Assembly (NCBI GenBank): GCA_017437825.1
Contig: JAFRXC010000056.1
Coordinates: forward strand, 1 to 41,464
Reading direction: 5' to 3'
Source of the DNA: Bacteroidales bacterium
GTDB lineage: Bacteria > Bacteroidota > Bacteroidia > Bacteroidales > UBA932
DNA length: 41,464 bases
The translations under genes were made by a program, and so were the position numbers. How positions within the stretch are numbered: position 1 is the stretch's first letter; each line of letters starts with the position of its first letter. Below are positions 17,335 to 23,583 of the stretch, one piece after another. The notes under the pieces are model-generated. The model did not search any database and was not told where the DNA came from. It worked only from the letters and a program-made list of their open reading frames with translations.

Positions 17335-17354
17335 AATCCCAATTTTTGGGGATT
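17335..17354. repeat. Imperfect inverted repeat upstream of the porin operon
   Basis: AATCCCAA at 17335-17342 pairs with TTGGGGATT at 17346-17354, with a three-base loop and one unpaired G. It lies between the nnrD stop (17358) and the porin start (17284). On the minus strand no T-tract follows, so a terminator is doubtful; an operator for the metal operon is possible but unproven. Confidence 0.35.
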
Positions 17355-17357
17355 TGC

Positions 17358-18212
17358 TTATCTGGCGTTGTAAAGGGAAACGAAACCTTTATAAAGATTT
17401 TCTGTCAAATCCTGGCTGCTATAAGCCTCAGGGGTGCATTCCTTGCTGAGGCAGTCGCCTGCGAAGCCGTGGATCCAGGTTCCCAGACAGGCTGCTTCAA
17501 GGGCTTTGTATCCCCGTGCGAGCAGGCCTCCCACAAGCCCCGTCAGGACATCTCCGCTGCCACCCTTGGCCATTCCGGCGTTGCCGGTGGTGTTTTCAAA
17601 GGCTTCGCCCGAAGGGGCGATAACCTTGCTGTGCCAGCCTTTGAGCACCATAACGCAGCCGCTTCGCCTGCAAAGAGCGGCCGCGGCGGTGGTTTTCTGG
17701 CTGTCATCGTCCCAACTGACAAGCCTGCGCAGTTCCCCGTCGTGAGGCGTCATCACAGACCCTTCAGGTATGAGCGATATGAGGCCGGGATTTGCGGCGA
17801 TGAGATTGAGGGCGTCGGCGTCCAGCACCATCGGGATGCCTGCGCTTTTTGCTTCGCGCATCAATTCTTGCAGGGCGTTCAGGGTGTCAGGCGCCTGCCC
17901 CAGACCGGGACCGACGGCTATGGCAGAATACTTCTCCAGCCGGGAGGGGAGTATGCTGAAATGTCCTGCAGGATCCTCGGAGAGCATCGCCGAAGGATAT
18001 CTGCTGACAGTTGCCTGGAGCGCGCGCGAGCAGGAATGAAGTGTAACCAGGCCGCAGCCTGATTTAAGCGCGGCGCCCGTGGAAAGCACGGCCGCGCCGC
18101 TGTACGTGTTGCTCCCGCACACCAGCAGGAGGTGCCCGTAGTCCCCTTTGTGGCTGTCGTTCTTTCTGAGCAGCAATATGTCCTTCAGGTAATCAGGATT
18201 AAGATTTGTCAT
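17358..18212 (-). CDS. nnrD: ADP/ATP-dependent NAD(P)H-hydrate dehydratase
   Basis: A 284-residue ribokinase-like-fold enzyme that repairs hydrated NAD(P)H (NAD(P)HX). Visible marks are GDYGHLLLVCGSNTYSGAAVLS near the start (split by short turns), AVGPGLGQ, VLDADALNL, TPHDGELRRL and GMAKGGSGDVLTG near the C-terminus, the nucleotide and catalytic Asp region. It lacks the N-terminal epimerase (NnrE) domain found fused in many bacteria, so it is the dehydratase alone. Cytoplasmic. The gene is divergent from the acyltransferase gene and upstream of the porin operon by 73 bp; co-transcription with that operon cannot be excluded. Confidence 0.93.
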   Translation of the reverse strand: MTNLNPDYLKDILLLRKNDSHKGDYGHLLLVCGSNTYSGAAVLSTGAALKSGCGLVTLHSCSRALQATVSRYPSAMLSEDPAGHFSILPSRLEKYSAIAVGPGLGQAPDTLNALQELMREAKSAGIPMVLDADALNLIAANPGLISLIPEGSVMTPHDGELRRLVSWDDDSQKTTAAAALCRRSGCVMVLKGWHSKVIAPSGEAFENTTGNAGMAKGGSGDVLTGLVGGLLARGYKALEAACLGTWIHGFAGDCLSKECTPEAYSSQDLTENLYKGFVSLYNAR

Positions 18213-18230
18213 TTCTGTAAGCTATTACTA

Positions 18231-18276
18231 CAAATATAAATATTTTATGATTTAGTGATTAAAAGCAGTATCTTTG
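18231..18276. promoter_or_regulatory. Divergent promoter region: nnrD (-) and acyltransferase (+)
   Basis: Minus strand: TATATTTG at 18231-18238 precedes the nnrD ATG (18212) by 18 nt. Plus strand: TATCTTTG at 18269-18276 ends 6 nt before the acyltransferase ATG at 18283, so the transcript should start essentially at the start codon. Neither has an obvious TTTG at the -33 position. Confidence 0.6.
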
Positions 18277-18282
18277 AAGTAA

Positions 18283-19326
18283 ATGGCAGGCAGAAACAGA
18301 GTAATATCAATCGCCAGAGGGATTTGCATAGTCTTGATGGTTATCGGGCATTCTGGTTGCCCGGCTTATCTGCGCAATCTGATTTATTTGTTCCATATGC
18401 CGTTATTCTTTTTTGCCTCAGGCTATTTCTGTCGCCCTGAACAGACATTACGCGGGGACGACGGATCCATAGGGCTTTACAGGAGGGTACTCAGACGTTT
18501 CAAGCGCCTATATCTCCCTTTTATCTTATACGGAACGGCTTTCTTGATACTGCACGACAGTTTCCTCAAGATGGGGCTCTATTCCCCGGAACTGGACGGC
18601 GCAGCATATGACTTTCCTGCATTTATGACTGTTGCGCTGAAGATGTTCCTCAAGATGGATCTACCAACCCGGCTTATGGGAGGATGTTGGTTCCTGCGTA
18701 GTCTTCTGATAGCGGCTGTCTCGATAGATGTTGCCTTATACATATTGAGAAAATACCGGAAGGCTCCGCTCTTACTTACAATCCTTGCCGGTGCAATAGT
18801 GCTTCTCTTGAGGATAGCTCCTGACGGTACTCCGGTGATACGCCAGATTATTCCGGCTGCAATGGGCGGATACTTCTTCCTTATGGGAATGCATTTTAAG
18901 AAAATGGAAGACAGATTACGTCCCCGTGCCCTGCTCATTGTATTAATGATAGTAGCTCTTGCGATTTGTGCAGCATTAAAGCCAATGGATATGACTACAC
19001 CCGGGGTATTGAACAGTCTTGCTTATATGATAGTGGCTCCTATAGGTATTTTTCTGGTGATGCTGCTTTCCAAAATTTTGGACAAGACACGTCTGAATGA
19101 TCTTATGGGGTATCTCGGAGACAACAGCCTTACTATCTTGGCTTTACATTATCTTTGTTTCAAGCTGGTAAGCCTGCTGGCTATAAATGTGACAGGACTT
19201 TCTGCAGAAATGCTGGCAGAATTCCCAGTAATACCAAGTCTAGGAGGGGCCTGGTGGGTTCTATATTCCATTTCGGGATTGATTATACCGGGTTTGATCT
19301 CGCTTCTTGCACCCAGAAAAATCTGA
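18283..19326 (+). CDS. Membrane acyltransferase family 3 (O-acyltransferase)
   Basis: A 347-residue inner-membrane protein with about ten hydrophobic segments. The first helix reads ISIARGICIVLMVIGHSG, the acyltransferase-3 (PF01757) signature with the conserved His23; HMPLFFFASGYF follows in the second segment. Family members transfer acetyl or other acyl groups to cell-surface sugars, peptidoglycan or lipid-linked glycans (OatA/WecH-like). There is no C-terminal SGNH domain. The start fixes the usual short cytoplasmic N-terminus. It stands alone between a divergent nnrD and a converging TlpA-like gene (6 bp between stops). Substrate unknown. Confidence 0.88.
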   Translation: MAGRNRVISIARGICIVLMVIGHSGCPAYLRNLIYLFHMPLFFFASGYFCRPEQTLRGDDGSIGLYRRVLRRFKRLYLPFILYGTAFLILHDSFLKMGLYSPELDGAAYDFPAFMTVALKMFLKMDLPTRLMGGCWFLRSLLIAAVSIDVALYILRKYRKAPLLLTILAGAIVLLLRIAPDGTPVIRQIIPAAMGGYFFLMGMHFKKMEDRLRPRALLIVLMIVALAICAALKPMDMTTPGVLNSLAYMIVAPIGIFLVMLLSKILDKTRLNDLMGYLGDNSLTILALHYLCFKLVSLLAINVTGLSAEMLAEFPVIPSLGGAWWVLYSISGLIIPGLISLLAPRKI

Positions 19327-19332
19327 CATCCT

Positions 19333-19920
19333 TTATTCGGCGCAATTTTCGTCAGTGCAGAGGTCGTTGTTGAAGAGGGGACGCGCACTTGCGGAAGCTA
19401 CGCCCAGAAGGGTGGTGGCCGCTTTTCCCGCCATTACGGTTCCAAGGACTACCTTGCCTTGTGGATCGATCACGTACATGGAAGGTATCCACTTTATGTG
19501 GTAGGCTTTCCCTATTTCAGACTCCTTCATTCCCTGGGGGTCGAACAGTTGCACGCCCGGAAGGCTGTTTTCAGGAACGAACTGTTTCCAGGTATCTATT
19601 TCACGGTCGAAGGAGACTGATACGAACTCGACTTTGTCAGGATTGGCAAGTGTGTGCATGGCCTTTATCTGGGGAATCTCGGCTCTGCAGTCCGGACACC
19701 AGGAGGCCCAGAACAGCAACAGGACGGTCTTGCCACGGAAGTCACTCAGACTGACGGTTTTGCCGTCTATGTCCTTAAGGGTGAAATCCGGGACACTCTG
19801 TCCCTTTGCAATCAGTTCAGCAGCATATTGTGCATCCAGATCTTCCTCCTGTGCCTTTGCCCTGAAGCTGGTTCCCAGGCAAAGGATGATGGCAAAAGCC
19901 AATGCGATTGTTCTTTTCAT
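19333..19920 (-). CDS. TlpA/ResA-like thiol-disulfide oxidoreductase
   Basis: A 195-residue exported thioredoxin-fold protein. Signal peptide to about residue 23 (RAKAQ), AhpC/TSA-like segment VPDFTLKDIDGKTVSLSD, active site WASWCPDC (Cys75, Cys78), and cis-Pro loop WIPSMYVID (Pro146). It ends with two more cysteines, Cys188 and Cys193 in LCTDENC, in a short tail after the fold. It should reduce or isomerise disulfides in the periplasm, for example apocytochrome thiols, or act in a peroxide/redox relay. Start taken at the ATG giving the signal peptide, 5 nt after a -7 box. Confidence 0.88.
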   Translation of the reverse strand: MKRTIALAFAIILCLGTSFRAKAQEEDLDAQYAAELIAKGQSVPDFTLKDIDGKTVSLSDFRGKTVLLLFWASWCPDCRAEIPQIKAMHTLANPDKVEFVSVSFDREIDTWKQFVPENSLPGVQLFDPQGMKESEIGKAYHIKWIPSMYVIDPQGKVVLGTVMAGKAATTLLGVASASARPLFNNDLCTDENCAE

Positions 19921-19925
19921 ATTTT

Positions 19926-19971
19926 CAAAGATAACTATTTTCTTGTACATCGGGCAGTTTTTGTATCTTTG
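19926..19971. promoter_or_regulatory. Divergent promoters: TlpA-like (-) and aldo/keto reductase (+)
   Basis: Minus: TATCTTTG at 19926-19933, 5 nt before the ATG at 19920. Plus: TTG at 19943-19945, 18-bp gap, TATCTTTG at 19964-19971, then 22 nt to the ATG at 19994. Both -7 boxes match TAnnTTTG exactly, and they lie about 30 bp apart. Confidence 0.65.
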
Positions 19972-19993
19972 CCCGGATTAATTTGCATTGCTG

Positions 19994-20965
19994 ATGAAGT
20001 ATATAGAATTGGGGAATACCGGAATCAAGGTTTCACGCATTTGCGTGGGATGTATGTCCTTCGGTGTCCCATTTGACGATTTCCAGCCCTGGACCCTGGA
20101 TATGGAACAGACCAGGGCCATCATAGGGCACGCCCTTGACCTTGGGGTCAATTTCTTTGACACCGCCAACAAATACGCCCACGGAACCAGCGAAGAGTAT
20201 CTTGGCAATACTCTCAGAAACCTTGGCGTAAGAAGGGAGGACGTGGTGATTGCCACAAAAGTTTATTTCAACGAAGGCCACCTCAGCGCGGAAGCCATCA
20301 AAAGGGAGATAGACGGATCCCTGAAGCGTCTGGGAATGGATTATGTGGACCTTTACCAGATTCACCGTTTCGATTACGGCACTCCTATAGAAGAGACAAT
20401 GGAAGCCCTGGATTCCCTCGTTCGCAGTGGCAAGGTAAGGGCGATAGGAGCCTCGGCTATGTATGGATACCAGTTCCACAACATGCAGTTGGCTGCCGAG
20501 AATAACGGCTGGGCCAAGTTCTCCACCTTGCAGAATCATTACAACCTGCTGTATAGGGAAGACGAGCGCGAACTCCTCCCCGTAGCGCGCCAGTACGGCG
20601 TTTCCCTCATACCGTACTCGCCCCTTGCCGGCGGCCATCTCACCCGCACGGAGTGGACTTCCGGCAGCAAGCGCAGCGAGACGGATTTCACCCTCAGGGG
20701 CAAGTACGATGGGGAAAAGGAGAACGATATGCAGATAATCGCCCGCGTGGCGGAAGTCGCCAGGAACCGCGGTGCGGCAATGACAGACGTGGCGCTGGGA
20801 TGGCTTTTCAAGAAAGGCGTTGCTGCACCGATTGTAGGGGCCACCAAGATTTCCCATTTCGACGCAGCAGTAGCGGCACTGGACTTTGTCCTCAGCGATG
20901 AAGAGGCCGCATATCTTGAGGAGCCGTACAAGGCCCACGACGTGGTCGGCGCCCTCACTCAGTAA
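19994..20965 (+). CDS. Aldo/keto reductase
   Basis: A 323-residue cytoplasmic NAD(P)H-dependent oxidoreductase with the AKR barrel. GVNFFDTANKYAHGTSEEYLG (broken by no gap in the protein) holds the catalytic Asp and Tyr, VVIATKVYF the Lys and DLYQIHRFD the His; the cofactor-binding end has PIVGATKISHFDAAV. Arrangement resembles the YajO/YghZ/IolS-like group acting on sugars or aldehydes. Translation is placed at ATG 19994 rather than the TTG/CTG codons just before it, since the family begins MKYIELGNTG. Monocistronic: own promoter upstream, strong hairpin downstream. Physiological substrate unknown. Confidence 0.93.
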   Translation: MKYIELGNTGIKVSRICVGCMSFGVPFDDFQPWTLDMEQTRAIIGHALDLGVNFFDTANKYAHGTSEEYLGNTLRNLGVRREDVVIATKVYFNEGHLSAEAIKREIDGSLKRLGMDYVDLYQIHRFDYGTPIEETMEALDSLVRSGKVRAIGASAMYGYQFHNMQLAAENNGWAKFSTLQNHYNLLYREDERELLPVARQYGVSLIPYSPLAGGHLTRTEWTSGSKRSETDFTLRGKYDGEKENDMQIIARVAEVARNRGAAMTDVALGWLFKKGVAAPIVGATKISHFDAAVAALDFVLSDEEAAYLEEPYKAHDVVGALTQ

Positions 20966-20991
20966 CATAAAGTAGCCAGTTTGGCATTTAG

Positions 20992-21033
20992 AAATGGACT
21001 TTTTGGCACCCTTGTTTGCCAAAAAGTCCATTT
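20992..21033 (+). terminator. Perfect 17-bp inverted repeat, probable terminator hairpin
   Basis: The arms at 20992-21008 (AAATGGACTTTTTGGCA) and 21017-21033 are perfectly complementary over 17 bp with an 8-nt loop. One T follows the right arm, giving TTTT overall, so the U-tract is short for a classical intrinsic terminator. It lies 26 bp after the aldo/keto reductase stop and 65 bp before the Hsp20 start. A terminator is the likeliest reading; a regulatory structure for the heat-shock gene is the alternative. Confidence 0.6.
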
Positions 21034-21098
21034 TCTGCAAGTGGTCCGCCCTTTGCCTTTCTCTCAGTCAAAGATGTTTAACTTAAAAGTTTTGTATT

Positions 21099-21530
21099 AT
21101 GTTACCTGTTAGAAGAACAACGAATAGCTGGATGCCGGACATTTTCAATGATTTCTTCGACAACAGCTGGATGGAGAGGGCGAACAATACGGCTCCTGCC
21201 ATCAATGTAATAGAGAACGAAAAAGAGTACAATGTAGAATTGGCAGCCCCTGGACTTGCAAAGGAAGACTTCAAAGTTCACGTAGACCACGAGGGTAACC
21301 TCCATATCGAGATGGAAAAGAAGACCGAGAACAAGGAGGGCGCAAAGCACGGCAGATACCTCAGGAGGGAGTTCTCCTACGAGAAGTATCAGCAGACTCT
21401 ACTGCTCCCTGACGATGTAGACGCCGAGCGCATTTCTGCAAAGATGGAGAACGGAGTCCTGGACATCGTCCTTCCCAAACTTACAAATGTTCAGAAAGAG
21501 GAAGCAGTAAAGCAGATAGATATTCGTTAA
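21099..21530 (+). CDS. Hsp20/alpha-crystallin small heat-shock protein
   Basis: A 143-residue cytoplasmic chaperone. After a short N-terminal arm (MLPVRRTTNSWMPDIFNDFF) comes the alpha-crystallin domain, residues about 35-130: NVIENEKEYNVELAAPGL, KEDFKVHVDHEGNLHI, YLRREFSYEKYQQTLLLPDD and the conserved GVLDIVLPK. It binds unfolding proteins and prevents aggregation without ATP. Start is the only sensible ATG. No clear TAnnTTTG box lies in the 133-bp upstream gap, which may mean an alternative sigma factor; the strong hairpin lies there instead. The C-terminal IxI-like anchor is not obvious (ends KQIDIR). Confidence 0.93.
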   Translation: MLPVRRTTNSWMPDIFNDFFDNSWMERANNTAPAINVIENEKEYNVELAAPGLAKEDFKVHVDHEGNLHIEMEKKTENKEGAKHGRYLRREFSYEKYQQTLLLPDDVDAERISAKMENGVLDIVLPKLTNVQKEEAVKQIDIR

Positions 21531-21553
21531 CTGTTACTGTAGACCCACGATTA

Positions 21554-22984
21554 TCAGTTGCCTCTTGCTACGGGCTGTCCCATAGCGGAGGCATCTTTCG
21601 TTTCGTCTGCGTTCACCTTGAAGACCATATAATCAGGAGCGTCCGCGGTGAAGGGTTTCCAACCGTTGCCGGGATCTCCGGTCTTGGCGAAGTTGGTCCA
21701 GTGGGTGATTATCCTCTCTGCGAGTTCCCAGTCAGCCTTTGTGAAAGGCCTGTCGCTGTGCTCCAGGGAGTTGAACATGAACCAAAGCTCCGAAGAGTGG
21801 AAAGCTCCCTTCATATCGTGGGAACCGGCTGCGTCGTCAGGCAGCGGACGGGCGAACTGGTAGGCATAAACGGGCTTGCCGGCCTTGTTGCGCAGGCTGC
21901 AGAACAGGTCTATGGCTGCTTGCGGGCTGCCGTTGCCCATATCGTCGCGGGTGTATCCTATCATATAAGGGATGTCCTTGATAGTGCCGTCGAAGGCTGC
22001 CGCGTCAAAGCTCTCTGTGGTGACGTATCCGTCTGAGTAGGGCCTGGAGTTGATGTTACCGCGTTTTCCTGTAGCCTCGCTGTAGCGGGCTGCAAGGGTG
22101 AAGATGTCCTGGGTGGATGCGGCGCGCATCTTCTCCAGGGTGTCGTAACCTGCCCACTCGAAAATCTCCTGCGTTGTAGGAGCTGCGGGCATATTGAAGT
22201 TTGCAGGCATCGATCCTGCGGGCCTGGGCTCGCTGACGCCGCCGCCGCTCTGGATGATGGCCTTCTTTATGAGATTCCCGGTAAGAGGGGAGGAGCAGAG
22301 GGTCTTGACGCTGCCGGCGCCTGCGCTCTGTCCCAGGATGGTGATATTGTCAGGATCTCCTCCGAACTGGGCTATGTTGTTGTATATCCACTTGAGGGCA
22401 GCGATCTGGTCCAGGATTCCATAGTTTCCGGCCACTCCGTGCGGGCTCTCAGCTGCAAGAAGGGGATGATTCAGGAATCCGAAGATGCCCAGGCGGTAGT
22501 TGATGGTAACCATTACCACGCCCTTCTCTGCCCAGGATTTTCCGTCAAACTCGGGCTCCCAGCTCCAGCCTCCGGTGTAACCACCACCGTGTATCCACAT
22601 TGCCACGGGGAGTTTTTTGTCTGTCTGTCCTGGTGCAGGCGTCCAGACGTTCAGATAGAGGCAGTCCTCGCTGAATTCAGGATCATTCATATAGAATTCG
22701 CTGGTCCAGGGATTAGAAGAATCGTGGGGGGCCTGGACTGCTCCGGCGCTGAAGGTGTCGGCAATCTTGACTCCTTCCCAAGGAACCACAGGCTGAGGTT
22801 CTTTCCAGCGCAGGTCACCTACCGGTGGTGCGGCAAAAGGAACTCCCTTGTAAACATATACCCCCTTTACGGTGGTTTCTACACCCTGGATCTGACCTCC
22901 TTCAACGGTCAGGACGGGGTTCTTAGTCTTGCATCCGGTCAGCGCCGCTGCCAGGACGACCAAAGCCAACAATGATCTGCGCAT
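21554..22984 (-). CDS. Type-B carboxylesterase lipoprotein (copy 2)
   Basis: A 476-residue alpha/beta hydrolase with lipobox ALTGC (Cys18). Motifs are GVPFAAPPVGDLRWKEPQP, oxyanion HGGG, FGGDPDNITILGQSAGAGS with the nucleophile Ser, an acidic Asp near GYTRDDM, and His in KGAFHSSELWFMF. It closely parallels the 5306-6805 protein over its whole length, so the two are paralogues. Copy 2 stands alone, with no GH gene next to it, between Hsp20 (23 bp, convergent) and a divergent small secreted protein. Expected to cleave ester decorations or other carboxylic esters outside the cytoplasm; substrate unknown. Confidence 0.9.
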   Translation of the reverse strand: MRRSLLALVVLAAALTGCKTKNPVLTVEGGQIQGVETTVKGVYVYKGVPFAAPPVGDLRWKEPQPVVPWEGVKIADTFSAGAVQAPHDSSNPWTSEFYMNDPEFSEDCLYLNVWTPAPGQTDKKLPVAMWIHGGGYTGGWSWEPEFDGKSWAEKGVVMVTINYRLGIFGFLNHPLLAAESPHGVAGNYGILDQIAALKWIYNNIAQFGGDPDNITILGQSAGAGSVKTLCSSPLTGNLIKKAIIQSGGGVSEPRPAGSMPANFNMPAAPTTQEIFEWAGYDTLEKMRAASTQDIFTLAARYSEATGKRGNINSRPYSDGYVTTESFDAAAFDGTIKDIPYMIGYTRDDMGNGSPQAAIDLFCSLRNKAGKPVYAYQFARPLPDDAAGSHDMKGAFHSSELWFMFNSLEHSDRPFTKADWELAERIITHWTNFAKTGDPGNGWKPFTADAPDYMVFKVNADETKDASAMGQPVARGN

Positions 22985-23115
22985 AATATAAAGTGTTTAG
23001 TTTGAGTACTTTCGTATGTGGTAGTCACGAATATACAAAAAAATGCGCAACAGTTTTTTACAAACCGGGATAAATGGTGTCAAAATAACAGATAACGTTT
23101 TTTAACACTTTTATT

Positions 23116-23484
23116 ATGAGAAAATTTTTGTTGGGTCTTATGGCCCTTGTAATGACAACCGGCGCTTTTGCACAGGGCTTCGGACAGTTCAATCCGGAGG
23201 ACATCGCAAAGATGCAGGCAGACCGCATCAAGGAGGTTTGCAAGGTAGATGACGCCCAGTACAAGAAAATCACAGAGTACTTCGTAAAGGACGTAAAGGA
23301 AATGACAGAGCAGATGTCCCAGGGACAGGGAGGCTTCGGCTTCGACATGGAGGCAATGCAGAAGAGGATGAAAGCTCAGACCGACTTCCTCAAGAGCGTT
23401 CTTTCAGAGGATCAGTTCAAGAAGTACGAAGAGGATCAGCGCAAGATGATGGAGCAGTTCGGCGGAGGCGGATTCGGATTCTGA
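23116..23484 (+). CDS. Small secreted helical protein, Spy/DUF4890-like
   Basis: A 122-residue exported protein: signal peptide MRKFLLGLMALVMTTGAFA, then a helical, charged body with two helix-hairpin-like pieces (PEDIAKMQADRIKEVCKVDD, then AQYKKITEYFVKDVKEM) separated by a Gly/Gln-rich loop GQGGFGFD, and LSEDQFKKYEEDQRKMME before a Gly-rich end GGGGFGF. The LSEDQFKKYEE phrase is typical of Bacteroidetes proteins related to the Spy/CpxP periplasmic chaperone fold (DUF4890). It may buffer envelope stress. Monocistronic, with a strong terminator after it. Family call is from pattern only. Confidence 0.7.
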   Translation: MRKFLLGLMALVMTTGAFAQGFGQFNPEDIAKMQADRIKEVCKVDDAQYKKITEYFVKDVKEMTEQMSQGQGGFGFDMEAMQKRMKAQTDFLKSVLSEDQFKKYEEDQRKMMEQFGGGGFGF

Positions 23485-23518
23485 CGCCGGTCAGGATCCC
23501 ACTCTTCATTTTAAGAAC

Positions 23519-23554
23519 GAAGGGACGGCAGAATTGCCGTTTCTTCTTTTTTTT
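23519..23554 (+). terminator. Rho-independent terminator of the small secreted protein gene
   Basis: Arms GAAGGGACGGCA (23519-23530) and TGCCGTTTCTTC (23535-23546) pair over 12 positions with G-T wobbles, a 4-nt loop GAAT, and eight T's follow. The only textbook intrinsic terminator I see in the window. Confidence 0.85.
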
Positions 23555-23583
23555 GTACTTTAGTGACAGAAAACACAGCCAAT

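Noticed and set aside
20992-21033. CIRCE/HrcA operator before Hsp20
   Set aside because: The arms do not match TTAGCACTC-N9-GAGTGCTAA.
20033-21040. Antisense ORF of 335 codons over the aldo/keto reductase
   Set aside because: The plus strand encodes a clear reductase with all catalytic residues; the antisense frame runs through the hairpin and has no recognisable protein features.
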